Positions 49,199 through 58,006 of a stretch of 64,000 nt of DNA are shown here, piece after piece. A program made the translations under genes and the position numbers. This DNA comes from Sphingomonas sediminicola (GTDB lineage: Bacteria; Pseudomonadota; Alphaproteobacteria; Sphingomonadales; Sphingomonadaceae), in NCBI RefSeq assembly GCF_014489515.1, contig NZ_CP060782.1, positions 2,170,001-2,234,000 of the forward strand, in the 5' to 3' direction. The notes under the pieces were generated by a model. The model searched no databases. It was not told the origin of the DNA and worked only from the letters and a program-made list of their open reading frames with translations. Within the stretch, counting starts at the first letter, position 1. The number at the start of each line of letters is the position of its first letter.

Positions 49199-50541
49199 TC
49201 CTGCTCGACCTGCGCGGGCTCATGCTCGCGCGAGCGCCGCTTGGGGCGCGAAACGAGCAATTTGTCGATCTTCCGCCCGTCCATGTCGACAACTTCGAAC
49301 TTCCAGCCGTCGTGGGCGAAGGTCTCGCCGGTCTGCGGGAGCCGCTTGAGGACCGACAAGGCAAAGCCGGCGACGGTCGAATAATCGCGGTCGTGGGGCA
49401 TGTGCACTCCAAGACGATCGGACAGCAAGTCCGCGCTTGCTGCCCCCGACACCAACCAGCTTCCATCCTCGCGCTCGAACAGATCCGGCTCCTCACCCTC
49501 CTCGACATCGTGAGCGAAGGTTCCCGCAAGCGCGGCAAGAATGCTCCCCGGAGTCACGATCCCGTCGAAATGCCCATATTCGTCATGAACTAAGGCGAGC
49601 GGTACATCGGCCGACCGGAGCACGACTAACGCGTCCATCGCATCCATCAGGTCGGGAATCACAGGAGCCGAGCGAGTAAGTTCGCGCAAATTGAGTTCTC
49701 GCCCGTCGAGAAGCGCCTCGAGCAGGTCGCGAGTCTGAATCACCCCAACGATATTGTCGACTGAACCGTCCGCGACAGGGATGCGGCTGTGCGGAGTGTC
49801 CTTCAGCGCGGCGCGGAGATCCTCAGAAGATGTACCTACGTCGACCCAGTCGACATCGGTGCGAGGGGTCATGACCTCGCGAACCGGGCGGTCGGCCAAG
49901 CGAACAATGCCGGAAATGATCGCCCGCTCGCTTTCCTCGAGCACGCCGGCCGTCTGCGCCTCCGCGACCACAAGGTGAAGCTCTTCCGCAGTCACCGTGT
50001 TCTCGGACTCACGATTGAGACCCAGCATCTTGAAGATCAAAGCGCTTGTGCGGTCGAGAAGCCAGACGATCGGGCGGGTGAGCCACGAAAGCCACAGCAT
50101 CGGACGGGCAACAATCGCCGCGATCGGCTCAGGCGAACGAAGGGCGAATTGCTTTGGCACGAGTTCGCCGATCACAACCGAAGCGAATGTCGTCAGAATG
50201 ATCACAACCGCAAAACCGATTGTCTGGGCCGTCTCGGGTGACAGCCCCAATAACGCAACTCGCTCGCCAACAGGCTTGCCGAGAGTCGCTCCCGAATAGG
50301 CGCCCGCAAGGATGCCGACCAAAGTGATCCCGATCTGCACGGTCGACAGGAAGCGCCCGGGATTGGCGGCGAGGTCGAGTGCGCATTGGGCGCCGCTGCT
50401 CCCGCTCTTTGCCATCGCCTTCAGTCGCGCCTCTCGCGACGAGACAATCGCGAGCTCGCTCATCGACAGGACGCCGTTGAGCAGCACCAGCGCGAGGATG
50501 ATGACGATATCGAACCAGGGAAGTGGGGAAGGATCGCTCAT
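49195..50541 (-). CDS. CBS/CorC-domain integral membrane protein (TlyC/hemolysin family)
   Basis: This 448-residue protein has an N-terminal DUF21/CNNM membrane domain (hydrophobic segments at about 9-29, 67-87, 107-127 and 140-160), then a CBS-domain pair at about 210-330. The pair includes VREVMTPRTDVDWVDVG and HSRIPVADGSVDNIVGVIQTRDLL. The CorC/HlyC C-terminal domain covers 350-430. Members are linked with magnesium/cobalt efflux. The older label hemolysin is not supported by function. The gene is complete. Confidence 0.93.
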   Translation of the reverse strand: MSDPSPLPWFDIVIILALVLLNGVLSMSELAIVSSREARLKAMAKSGSSGAQCALDLAANPGRFLSTVQIGITLVGILAGAYSGATLGKPVGERVALLGLSPETAQTIGFAVVIILTTFASVVIGELVPKQFALRSPEPIAAIVARPMLWLSWLTRPIVWLLDRTSALIFKMLGLNRESENTVTAEELHLVVAEAQTAGVLEESERAIISGIVRLADRPVREVMTPRTDVDWVDVGTSSEDLRAALKDTPHSRIPVADGSVDNIVGVIQTRDLLEALLDGRELNLRELTRSAPVIPDLMDAMDALVVLRSADVPLALVHDEYGHFDGIVTPGSILAALAGTFAHDVEEGEEPDLFEREDGSWLVSGAASADLLSDRLGVHMPHDRDYSTVAGFALSVLKRLPQTGETFAHDGWKFEVVDMDGRKIDKLLVSRPKRRSREHEPAQVEQD

Positions 50542-50615
50542 GGGCGTTGCGTTAAATGCCTAGCAGCGCTTTTGTTCACAAGCGAACATCGATTCACATA
50601 CGAAACGGCTCGGCT

Positions 50616-51068
50616 TTAGCGACGCTCTTCGAAGAAGGCCTTTAACAGCTCCGCCGATTCGGCTTCGCCAATCCCGCCGAGCACGTCGGGTCGATGGTGA
50701 CAGGTGGGCTGGCTGAATATGCGCGCGCCGTGGACCACACCGCCGCCCTTTGGGTCGTCAGCGCCAAAGCGGACGGCTTCCACGCGAGCAAGCGCCATCG
50801 CGCCAGCGCACATCGCGCAAGGCTCCAGTGTCACCCAGATCGTACAACCGTCGAGGCGCGACTGGCCGAGCTTCTCGGCGGCAGAACGGATGGCGACGAT
50901 CTCTGCATGCGCAGTCGGGTCGAGACTTCCGCGCATCGCATTGCGCGCCTCGGCGATGACCTCGCCGTCCTTGGTGACGACCGCTCCGACGGGCACCTCC
51001 CCTTCCTCGGCTGCCTCGCGGGCGAGGTCGAGCGCGCGGCGCATCGGCAAGGGCAGCGGAAAACTCAC
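50616..51068 (-). CDS. tadA: tRNA-specific adenosine-34 deaminase
   Basis: TadA converts adenosine 34 to inosine in the tRNA-Arg(ACG) wobble position. The 150-residue protein has the zinc-site histidine and proton-shuttle glutamate in PTAHAEIVAI (His54, Glu56) and the two cysteine ligands in EPCAMCAGA (Cys84, Cys87). VPVGAVVTKDGEVIAEARN and GGVVHGARIF are the standard core segments. Length matches the family. It lies 75 bases from the CBS/CorC start on the same strand. Confidence 0.96.
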   Translation of the reverse strand: MSFPLPLPMRRALDLAREAAEEGEVPVGAVVTKDGEVIAEARNAMRGSLDPTAHAEIVAIRSAAEKLGQSRLDGCTIWVTLEPCAMCAGAMALARVEAVRFGADDPKGGGVVHGARIFSQPTCHHRPDVLGGIGEAESAELLKAFFEERR

Positions 51069-51112
51069 CGTGAAGCGGCTAATCCACGCCGCCCGCCCTG
51101 TCGATTCGTCGA

Positions 51113-51400
51113 TTATTGCGCGGTGTTGGTTACCGGCTGCGTCTGATTGCCCTGTGCCGCGTTTACCCGGACGGTCGGAACCGGGACGGAGACGTCCTTC
51201 TGGTCCGTCCCGACACTGACGGTTCCGGTTTCAACGTCGAAAGCGGGCGTTTGCCCGCCGGTAGCGGTGATTCCGTTTTGGGTCACCGACACTTCCGGCG
51301 CCTTCGCGGGCCGAATTTGATTGATATCCAGGAGGCCCGTGGCCACCAGCACGATCAAGGCGACGACCGCCAGGATCAAGACGAGAAGAACTGCGCGCAT
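51113..51400 (-). CDS. Small membrane-anchored hypothetical protein
   Basis: This 95-residue protein has one N-terminal hydrophobic helix, [21 protein letters not shown], and a periplasmic or cytoplasmic tail rich in T, V, Q and N, including [12 protein letters not shown] do not recognise a family. A similar helix-plus-beta-rich tail appears at 34434-34631. It is divergent from rpmB with a 155-base interval. Confidence 0.7.
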   Translation of the reverse strand: MRAVLLVLILAVVALIVLVATGLLDINQIRPAKAPEVSVTQNGITATGGQTPAFDVETGTVSVGTDQKDVSVPVPTVRVNAAQGNQTQPVTNTAQ

Positions 51401-51466
51401 CCCCTGCTCCCTCTGTTACGTTGCCGACACAACGCAGTTGTTGGCGTCCGGGTTTCCTCGCAAGAG

Positions 51467-51494
51467 TTGACGTGTCTCCCCTTAAGGGTATCGG
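51467..51494 (+). promoter_or_regulatory. Putative sigma-70-type promoter for rpmB
   Basis: TTGACG at 51467-51472 and TATCGG at 51489-51494 are spaced by 16 bases, 60 bases upstream of the rpmB ATG. The -35 is a good match and the -10 only fair. The leader that follows contains the inverted repeat described separately. Confidence 0.5.
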
Positions 51495-51530
51495 GCCACG
51501 GCTTTCCGGGCCCCTCTTGTGGGTGGCCCG
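51492..51530 (+). promoter_or_regulatory. Inverted repeat in the rpmB leader
   Basis: CGGGCCAC at 51492-51499 pairs perfectly with GTGGCCCG at 51523-51530, and the loop itself contains a GGGCCCC block. The structure would sit in the 5' leader just before the ribosome site. It could be a regulatory fold for L28 or an incidental GC-rich hairpin. Confidence 0.35.
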
Positions 51531-51555
51531 TCCCAAAGAATCAGGATTGAACATC

Positions 51556-51846
51556 ATGTCGCGCGTTTGCGAGCTGACCGGCAAGGGCCGGCAGGTGGGA
51601 CACAATGTTTCCCACGCCAATAACAAGACCAAGCGGACGTTCCTGCCGAACCTGCAGAACGTGACCTTGATCTCCGATGCTCTTGGCCAGAGCGTGAAGC
51701 TGCGCGTTTCGACGCACGGCCTGCGTTCGGTCGAGCATGTCGGCGGCCTCGACAACTGGCTGCTGAAGACCAGCGACGACAAACTGTCGCCAAAGGTCCG
51801 CAAGCTGAAGCGCGAGATCGCCAAGAAGGGTCAGGCCGCGGCCTAA
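51556..51846 (+). CDS. rpmB: 50S ribosomal protein L28
   Basis: L28 is a small structural protein of the large ribosomal subunit. The 96-residue protein starts [33 protein letters not shown], the hallmark N-terminus, and continues [19 protein letters not shown]. Length is normal for alphaproteobacterial L28. The ATG at 51556 is preferred over the longer open frame from 51421 because the family sequence starts there. Gene ends 25 bases before the end of the convergent PepSY gene. Confidence 0.97.
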   Translation: MSRVCELTGKGRQVGHNVSHANNKTKRTFLPNLQNVTLISDALGQSVKLRVSTHGLRSVEHVGGLDNWLLKTSDDKLSPKVRKLKREIAKKGQAAA

Positions 51847-51871
51847 CCCTGCGGCAGCCCGAGCAGGGCTG

Positions 51872-52966
51872 CTAGTTCGCCAGAGCTTCTTCCTCTGCAA
51901 ACGCCGCAGCGCTGCGCCGATGCTTTCTGCGCCGCCGGCGCATGCGCAGCCACATCAATATCCCCGTGACCGCCAGGGCCGCCGGCAGGATCCCTCCCAA
52001 GAAGATGACCACCTGCCACAGCAGCGGCATTCCGGTGCCGTCGTGAATTCGGCGCATCGTCCGCGCGAATGTCTCGGGCGTGGCATTCGCAACGGATGCG
52101 TCTGCGTCCGAATCCTTCACACTCACTTCGACCGGCTTGCCCTCGCTTCTGACAGATATGATCCAAGCGGCCTTCTTGTCCGTCGGCCAGGCAATCGACG
52201 CGACCTCGCCCGGCACTACCAGTTGGGCTGCCGCGACGGCTTCATCAGGACTTTGTGCCGGTGCCGCCAGCGGCTGCGACGGCCCTGATTGAGGTCCGTT
52301 CGGAGGGTTGAACACCGCCGGGAAGGAAATCCACACTCCGGTCGCTGACAGCACGGCGAGCGGGAGCGCGATCCAGAAGCCTCCCGTGTGATGCAGGTTC
52401 GAATTGAAATCCGGCCGGCGCCGCCAGCGTAGTCCGCGCGCGAAGCTGCCCTTCAGCGGCCACCATAACCAGATGCCGGTGAGCGAAGACAGTAGCATCG
52501 CAACCCCGATCCAGCCGACAATCTGCCTTCCGATGGGTCCCAGCATGAAGGTGCCGTGGATCACATGCAGCAGGCCCAGCGCGCCGTCCCGAGGACCTCC
52601 GCGTTCGATCGGTTGCGCGGACTTCGGATCCAGCCAAACAATCGCCCGCGAAGGCCTCCCCCCGCCTGCCGGCTGCTTCGTCAAAGTTATTTGGACCGCG
52701 CCATTCTCTTGGGGAAACGTGAGCATGGAAATTTGCTCGCCAGGCTGCGCGAGCTTCAAGGCGCCGACGGCATAAGCCGAGGGCGGCAGGTCTGCCGATC
52801 CCGCGACTGGATATCGCTCGGGGTAGAGCTGCCGGTCGATCCAGTCGTGCCAGACCAGCGCCGCACCGGTCAGCGAGATCGGAATGATCAGGATGGCAAG
52901 TGAGATGCCGAGCCATTTGTGAATCTGGAACCAGAGGCCGCGGAGGCGAATCATTTTCGGACTCAT
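51872..52966 (-). CDS. PepSY-associated transmembrane protein
   Basis: This 364-residue inner-membrane protein is of the PepSY/iron-regulated type (DUF2218/FiuB-like in some annotations). The N-terminal FQIHKWLGISLAILIIPISLTGAALVWHDWIDR is characteristic. Three further hydrophobic helices lie at about 145-170, 190-215 and 315-340. Two PepSY-like stretches fill the periplasmic loops. Such proteins accompany siderophore or haem TBDRs and may reduce ferric chelates. Here it follows a Fur-box-like sequence. The C-terminus is rich in arginine (RMRRRRRKHRRS). Confidence 0.88.
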   Translation of the reverse strand: MSPKMIRLRGLWFQIHKWLGISLAILIIPISLTGAALVWHDWIDRQLYPERYPVAGSADLPPSAYAVGALKLAQPGEQISMLTFPQENGAVQITLTKQPAGGGRPSRAIVWLDPKSAQPIERGGPRDGALGLLHVIHGTFMLGPIGRQIVGWIGVAMLLSSLTGIWLWWPLKGSFARGLRWRRRPDFNSNLHHTGGFWIALPLAVLSATGVWISFPAVFNPPNGPQSGPSQPLAAPAQSPDEAVAAAQLVVPGEVASIAWPTDKKAAWIISVRSEGKPVEVSVKDSDADASVANATPETFARTMRRIHDGTGMPLLWQVVIFLGGILPAALAVTGILMWLRMRRRRRKHRRSAAAFAEEEALAN

Positions 52967-52983
52967 GTTTAGCCCATAGCTTC

Positions 52984-53000
52984 TTGAGAATGGCTCGCAA
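52984..53000. promoter_or_regulatory. Fur-box-like site upstream of the PepSY gene
   Basis: TTGAGAATGGCTCGCAA is an imperfect 17-base palindrome with matching TTG/CAA ends and inner GA/TC, like known Fur sites of Caulobacter and other alphaproteobacteria. It ends 18 bases before the PepSY ATG on the minus strand, where a promoter is expected. Confidence 0.5.
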
Positions 53001-53138
53001 TAGGAAGCCTATTTCCTGAACGAATGTTGCGAGTTCCGTTCAGTTTCAGTGAAGGACGAATCGGGCATAAGTCTCTCAAGTGACGAGGTTTCCCCCTTTT
53101 CCTCGTTGCCCAAAGAGGCCGGCCACGGCCGACTGTAT

Positions 53139-53189
53139 CCCTCGCGTCGCGTAACGAGGGGGGCCCGGTGTGCGTAGTGCGCCGGGCCC
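53139..53189. terminator. Two back-to-back hairpins between PepSY and cobT
   Basis: CCCTCG (53139-53144) pairs with CGAGGG (53155-53160), and immediately after it GGGCCCGG (53161-53168) pairs with CCGGGCCC (53182-53189). They lie 12 bases past the cobT stop and can end its transcription. No long T run is present, so Rho-independent termination would be weak. Confidence 0.45.
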
Positions 53190-53201
53190 AACTTCGTCCG
53201 G

Positions 53202-55013
53202 TCAGGGCGTTTCGAACAATCGGGCGAGCTGCTCGATCATCGCCCCTCCAAGCTGCTCCGCATCCATGATCGTCACTGCACGGCTGTAATAGCGCGTGAC
53301 GTCGTGCCCGATTCCAATCGCGACCAGCTCGACCGTAGACCTGCGCTCCACCCATTCGATGACCTGCCGAAGGTGACGCTCGAGATAGGCGCCGCCGTTG
53401 GCCGACGCAGTCGAATCATCGACCGGAGCGCCATCGGAAATCACCATTAGGATTCGGCGCTCCTCCGGCCGCGCGATCAGCCGATTGTGTGCCCAGAGCA
53501 GCGCCTCGCCGTCGATGTTTTCCTTGAGCAGGCCCTCGCGCATCATAAGGCCGAGGTTGCGCTTGGCATGGCGGTAAGGCTCGTCAGCCCTTTTATAGAC
53601 GATGTGGCGGAGGTCATTGAGGCGGCCCGGGTTCGCCGGACGGCCGTCCGAGAGCCATAGCTCGCGGCTCTGCCCGCCCTTCCACGCACGTGTCGTGAAG
53701 CCGAGCACTTCGCTGGCGACTCCGACCCGCTCCAGCGTCCGAGTGAGGATGTCGGCGCAAATTGCGGCGATGGCGATCGGGCGCCCGCGCATCGATCCGC
53801 TATTGTCGATCAGGACGCCGACGACCGTGTCACGAAATTCCGTGTCGCGCTCGATCTTGTAGCTGAGCGAATGCATCGGGTTCACGACGACGCGTGCCAG
53901 CCGCGCAGCGTCGAGCAACCCCTCCTCTTGGTCGAAGTCCCAGCTTCGGGCCTGCTGTGCCATCAGGCGCCGCTGCAGCCGGTTTGCGAGCTTTGTCACA
54001 ACATTGTGAAGTCCGCCCATTTGCTGGTCGAGATAGGCGCGGAGCCGGGTCAGCTCTTCTTCGTCGCAAAGCTCGTCCGCCTCGACCATCTCATCGAAGC
54101 GCGTCGTGAAAGGCTTGTAGTCTGTTTCCGGGGAAAGGTCCCAGTTGCGACGGGCCGGAGCGGACAATGCGCTTTCGGCGGTGTCGTCACCATCGGCCAG
54201 ATCGTCGTCGCCGAGCTCCATCTCCTGCGGCGAGGTGTCCGCGTCGCCCTCTTGGTCGACCTGCTCGGCACGCATCTCGGCCTCGCCAGCACTGGGACCC
54301 GTCTCATTCTCGTCCTCGCCCTGCTCGGGCCCGCCTTCCTCTCCCTCTTCGCCTTCTCCGCCTTCTTCCGGAGGCTGCTCGCTTTCCTCGGATGCTGCCG
54401 CCAGGTCGAGGTCCTCTAGCAGCCGTCGGGCAACCTTCGCGAAGGCGGCCTGGTCGTCGAGCGTCAGTGCAAGCGCATCGAGCTCGACGCCGGCCTTCTC
54501 CTCGATCCACGGCGCGACGAGATCGAGGCCAGACCTGGCGGAAGCAGGCGGTGCATCGCCGGTCAGGCGTTGGCGGGCGAGGAGGCCGATCGCCGTTGCA
54601 AGCGGCACTTCCTCCGCGCTCCGGGCGCGAAGGATCGCGTCGCCACGAACACGAGCCTCGGTCAGTTCAGAAAGGTTGTTCCGAACGCCGGACATGGTCC
54701 GCGCACCGAGCGCCTCGAAGCGTGCCGTCTCCAGCGCATCGAAAACCGCCCGCGCATCCGGGTCGACGGGCGCTGCGGACGCATGAAGCCGGTCGTTGTG
54801 ATGGCGGAGCCGCAACGCCAGCGAATCGGCAGCCCCGCGCGCCTCGGCGACAAGCTTGGGCTGCATCGAGGGGCCAGGCGACGGGACGCGGGCGGTCTTT
54901 CCTGATGGCGGCGCAGCTTCGGACGCGAAGGCAACCTCCACATCCGGATCGCGAGCGATCGCCCGCGCCGCCCCAGCAAGGGCACGCCGGAACAGGTCGA
55001 TCGCCTCTGCCAT
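53202..55013 (-). CDS. cobT: Cobaltochelatase-type subunit CobT
   Basis: CobT is the MIDAS-containing partner of the AAA+ protein CobS in aerobic cobaltochelatase. The 603-residue protein has a long acidic middle region (about 210-280, E and D runs) and a C-terminal von Willebrand-like domain with the metal motif [46 protein letters not shown] is the typical CobT segment. The cobN large subunit is not in the window, and no other B12 gene is present. The stop is followed by two hairpins, and the start lies 6 bases from cobS. Confidence 0.94.
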   Translation of the reverse strand: MAEAIDLFRRALAGAARAIARDPDVEVAFASEAAPPSGKTARVPSPGPSMQPKLVAEARGAADSLALRLRHHNDRLHASAAPVDPDARAVFDALETARFEALGARTMSGVRNNLSELTEARVRGDAILRARSAEEVPLATAIGLLARQRLTGDAPPASARSGLDLVAPWIEEKAGVELDALALTLDDQAAFAKVARRLLEDLDLAAASEESEQPPEEGGEGEEGEEGGPEQGEDENETGPSAGEAEMRAEQVDQEGDADTSPQEMELGDDDLADGDDTAESALSAPARRNWDLSPETDYKPFTTRFDEMVEADELCDEEELTRLRAYLDQQMGGLHNVVTKLANRLQRRLMAQQARSWDFDQEEGLLDAARLARVVVNPMHSLSYKIERDTEFRDTVVGVLIDNSGSMRGRPIAIAAICADILTRTLERVGVASEVLGFTTRAWKGGQSRELWLSDGRPANPGRLNDLRHIVYKRADEPYRHAKRNLGLMMREGLLKENIDGEALLWAHNRLIARPEERRILMVISDGAPVDDSTASANGGAYLERHLRQVIEWVERRSTVELVAIGIGHDVTRYYSRAVTIMDAEQLGGAMIEQLARLFETP

Positions 55014-55019
55014 TCGGGT

Positions 55020-56027
55020 TCAGCTGGCCTTGGAGGCCACGCTCTCGGGAAGGTCCGTGCCGAAGACCCGCTGATAATATTCGGCGATCAGCGGTCGCTC
55101 GGCTTCGTCGCACTTGTTGAGGAATGTCACCCTGAACGCGAAACCGACGTCGCCGAAGATCAGGCTGTTCTGCGCCCAGCTGATCACCGTCCGCGGGCTC
55201 ATCACGGTCGAAATATCGCCGTTGATGAAGCCCTGCCTCGACAGGTCCGCCACCTTGATCATCTTCTCGACGGTCGTCTTGCCATCCGGATTGTCATACT
55301 CGCCCGACTTGGCGAGCACGATCTGCGCCTCGACCGCGGCCGGCAGGTAGTTGAGAGTCGCGACAATGTTCCAGCGGTCCATCTGGCCCTGATTGATCGC
55401 CTGGGTGCCATGATAGAGGCCGGTCGTATCGCCGAGCCCGATGGTGTTGGTGGTGGCGAACAGCCGGAAGAACGGGTTCGGGCGGATCACCCGGTTCTGA
55501 TCGAGCAAGGTCAGCTTGCCTTCGGTCTCCAGCACGCGCTGAATAACGAACATCACGTCCGGACGGCCGGCATCATATTCGTCGAACACGAGCGCAACCG
55601 GGTGCTGGAGCGCCCACGGAAGCAGGCCTTCGCGAAACTCGGTAACCTGCTGACCTTCCTTGAGCACGATCGCGTCGCGGCCGACGAGATCGATGCGGCT
55701 GATGTGCGCGTCGAGATTGATGCGGATCAGGGGCCAGTTCAGCCTCGCCGCAACCTGCTCGATGTGGGTGGACTTGCCGGTCCCGTGATAGCCTTGGACC
55801 ATCACGCGGCGGTTCTTCGCGAAGCCGGCGCAGATCGCCAGCGTCGTGTCCGGGTCGAAGACGTAAGCAGGGTCGAGATCGGGGACGCGCTCGTCGGCCT
55901 CGCTGAACGCGGGCACTTCCATGTCGCTGTCGATCCCGAAAAGGTCGCGGATCTTCGCCATCTTGTCGGGTGCGGCCATTACGGTCTCGCCGCGGCTCTC
56001 GGGCTTCACGTTGGATAGTTCGGTCAT
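55020..56027 (-). CDS. cobS: Cobaltochelatase-type AAA+ subunit CobS
   Basis: CobS is the MoxR-like AAA+ ATPase that powers cobalt insertion together with CobT and CobN. The 335-residue protein has Walker A GYHGTGKS at 79-86, the Walker B region [12 protein letters not shown], and [23 protein letters not shown] as sensor 1. The start MTELSN at 56027 or MAAPDK a little later are both possible. It is the first gene of the cobS-cobT pair. As in many sphingomonads, the pair stands apart from cobN, so its actual role may be other than B12 synthesis. Confidence 0.94.
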   Translation of the reverse strand: MTELSNVKPESRGETVMAAPDKMAKIRDLFGIDSDMEVPAFSEADERVPDLDPAYVFDPDTTLAICAGFAKNRRVMVQGYHGTGKSTHIEQVAARLNWPLIRINLDAHISRIDLVGRDAIVLKEGQQVTEFREGLLPWALQHPVALVFDEYDAGRPDVMFVIQRVLETEGKLTLLDQNRVIRPNPFFRLFATTNTIGLGDTTGLYHGTQAINQGQMDRWNIVATLNYLPAAVEAQIVLAKSGEYDNPDGKTTVEKMIKVADLSRQGFINGDISTVMSPRTVISWAQNSLIFGDVGFAFRVTFLNKCDEAERPLIAEYYQRVFGTDLPESVASKAS

Positions 56028-56078
56028 CGTGGAGTCCCTTACGGGAAGGGCGCTGGCGCCTCAATAAGATGGATGGTG

Positions 56079-56729
56079 CTAGTCGACCTTCTCGGGAAGC
56101 GGGAAGAGCGTGACGAATCGCCGCGCCAGTTCGACGTCCCCTTCGACGCCGATCGTCTCTAGGGGCGCTCCGCCGTAGATCACCGCCGCGAGGCCCTCTG
56201 GAGTGGTCGTCATGACCACGTCACACCGCGCATCCAGTCGCCGCTCCACATGCAGCTCGCCGCCGCAGAGCTTCGCGGAGTAGCTCGTCTCCCCGAAGCG
56301 GAAGCCGAAAAGGCCCTCCATGCCTTGCGCCCGGTCCGCATCGATCATGGTTTCAAGCGACATCATGATCGCCGCGTGGCTGAGCGGAAGCGTCGGGTCG
56401 TGAAGCGGACTGCGCGCCGCCCATTTGCCGAGCTTTCCGATCACCGGAGCCACTTCGAGCGCCCATGGCGTCGCTTCATAGACCTGCACGGACGCAGGAG
56501 GCGGCAGGCGCATCTTCCGTACGAGCCCGCGCTCTTCAAGTTCGGTCAGGCGCTGTGTCAGCACATTGGCGCTGATTCCCGGTAGATCCGCTCTCAATTC
56601 CGAGAAGCGCTTCGAACCGTACGTTAGCTCGCGAAGGATCAGCATCGCCCAACGCTCGCCGATCAGCTCCAGCGCATGGGCCAGCCCGCAGGCATCGTCG
56701 TACCGTCTCTTTGCCTCTGAATTCGCCAA
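56079..56729 (-). CDS. HxlR-type transcriptional regulator with C-terminal sterol-carrier-like domain
   Basis: This 216-residue protein has an HxlR-type winged helix at about 10-105 (GERWAMLILRELTYGSKRFSELRADLPGISANVLTQRL). Cys14, in DDACGLAHAL, stands where redox-sensing HxlR proteins such as HypR and YodB have their reactive thiol. The C-terminal part (about 120-216) looks like an SCP2/sterol-carrier fold, with GAPLETIGVEGDVELARRF. It is divergent from the VOC-GST operon and probably represses it, responding to an electrophile or quinone. Confidence 0.88.
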   Translation of the reverse strand: MANSEAKRRYDDACGLAHALELIGERWAMLILRELTYGSKRFSELRADLPGISANVLTQRLTELEERGLVRKMRLPPPASVQVYEATPWALEVAPVIGKLGKWAARSPLHDPTLPLSHAAIMMSLETMIDADRAQGMEGLFGFRFGETSYSAKLCGGELHVERRLDARCDVVMTTTPEGLAAVIYGGAPLETIGVEGDVELARRFVTLFPLPEKVD

Positions 56730-56733
56730 CTTA

Positions 56734-56748
56734 GTTACTTTTTCTAAC
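56734..56748. promoter_or_regulatory. Candidate HxlR operator GTTA-N7-TAAC
   Basis: GTTACTTTTTCTAAC lies five bases upstream of the HxlR start and 68 bases before the first VOC gene. It is an interrupted inverted repeat of GTTA and TAAC, similar in layout to known HxlR-family boxes such as those of YodB. The binding is inferred from position alone. Confidence 0.4.
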
Positions 56749-56815
56749 GAGTCAGTTGCAATTTATGACTTCACGGGCCAGAAGGCAAGGAAATCGAGTC
56801 GCAAGGGAGAGAAAG

Positions 56816-57262
56816 ATGGCGCGGTTGATCTTCGTGAACCTGCCGGTTGATGACCTCGAACGGTCCAAGCTTTTCTACGAAGCGATCGGCGCCCGGAACG
56901 AGCCGAAGTTCTCCAACGAAGCTGCGGCGATGATGGTTCTGTCGGACACCATCCACATCATGCTGCTGACCAAGCCCTTCTATTCGACGTTCACCAGCAA
57001 GCCGATTGCTGACGCTCACAGCAGCAGCCAAGTCATCCTCTGCGTGTCGTGCGCTAGCGCGGCCGAAGTGGACCAGCTCGTCGAGGTCGCTGCCGCCAAT
57101 GGCGGAAGGGCCGATCCCGGCCCGAAGCAGGACATGGGAGGAATGATGTACGGCCGCAGCTTCGAGGATCCGGACGGGCATCACTGGGAGCCGATGTGGA
57201 TGGACCCACAGATGGCCGAACAGGGCGCACATCCTGTCGAATCCGTCACTGCTGATAGCTGA
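56816..57262 (+). CDS. VOC-family (glyoxalase/bleomycin-resistance-type) protein 1
   Basis: This 148-residue protein has the VOC fold: MARLIFVNLPVDDLERSKLFYEAIGA at the start and YGRSFEDPDGHHWEPMWMDP at the end, where a metal-ligand glutamate is expected. The middle segment SSQVILCVSCASAAEVDQLVE matches the long VOC loop. The group is often annotated as lactoylglutathione lyase-like, yet catalysis in this subgroup is not established. It is the first gene of a seven-gene operon with GSTs and other VOC proteins. The start is set at 56816, where a GGGAGAGAAAG ribosome site precedes it. Confidence 0.88.
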   Translation: MARLIFVNLPVDDLERSKLFYEAIGARNEPKFSNEAAAMMVLSDTIHIMLLTKPFYSTFTSKPIADAHSSSQVILCVSCASAAEVDQLVEVAAANGGRADPGPKQDMGGMMYGRSFEDPDGHHWEPMWMDPQMAEQGAHPVESVTADS

Positions 57263-57285
57263 TAGTGGAGTAAGGAGCGCACGCC

Positions 57286-57966
57286 ATGCCGGTCGATTCG
57301 ACTGCATCTTCCGAAGTGACGGCCTATCGCTGGGTACCGGATTTTGCCCAAGGGCTGGTCAGAGACCTTCGGGTCCGCTGGGCGCTCGAGGAGATCGATC
57401 GGCCCTACCGGGTTCGCCTGCTCGACGTCACCAAGCCCCGGCCGGACGAATATTTCTGCGAGCAGCCCTTCGGGCAGGTCCCGGCATACCGCGACGACGA
57501 GGTTCAGCTGTTCGAGAGCGGCGCGATCCTGATCCACCTGGGTTTGCAGGATGAGCGCCTTTTGCCGGCGGATCACGCGCAAAGGATGCGCGCGATCGCC
57601 TGGCTCATCGCCTCACTGAATAGCGTCGAGCCGGCCATTTTCCCGCTGCTCATGATCAATGTCTTCAACAAGGGCGAACCGTGGACGGAGGAGGCGCGCC
57701 CGAAGTTTCTCGAACGTCTCAACAGCCGACTGAAATGCATGTCCGATGCGCTAGGCGACAAGGAATGGCTTGAGGGGCGTTTCACCATCGCCGACCTGAT
57801 GCTCGTCACCGTGCTCCGGCAGCTCCGCGGTGGAAAGACAGTCGACCAATTCCCCAATCTCGCCGCACTAGTTGCTCGCGGCGAGGCGAGGCCCGCCTTC
57901 CAGCGCGCGCTCGCCGACCAGCTCGAAGTCTTTGCGAAGAACCAGCCGGAGCCGCAGCCGGCCTGA
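57286..57966 (+). CDS. Glutathione S-transferase 1
   Basis: This 226-residue protein has a thioredoxin-like N-terminal domain (WVPDFAQGLVRDLRVRWALEEID, then QVPAYRDDEVQLFESGAILIHL, where the ESGAI turn binds the glutathione gamma-glutamyl group). The C-terminal helical domain has FTIADLMLVTVLRQL. It lacks an evident catalytic serine or cysteine in the usual place (WVPDFAQ stands where SPFS-type residues are common), so substrate class cannot be called. It follows VOC1 by 23 bases in the operon. Confidence 0.87.
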   Translation: MPVDSTASSEVTAYRWVPDFAQGLVRDLRVRWALEEIDRPYRVRLLDVTKPRPDEYFCEQPFGQVPAYRDDEVQLFESGAILIHLGLQDERLLPADHAQRMRAIAWLIASLNSVEPAIFPLLMINVFNKGEPWTEEARPKFLERLNSRLKCMSDALGDKEWLEGRFTIADLMLVTVLRQLRGGKTVDQFPNLAALVARGEARPAFQRALADQLEVFAKNQPEPQPA

Positions 57967-58006
57967 ACCAGGATATCCTGAATTCCCGAACCCGAAGGAG
58001 AGGACA

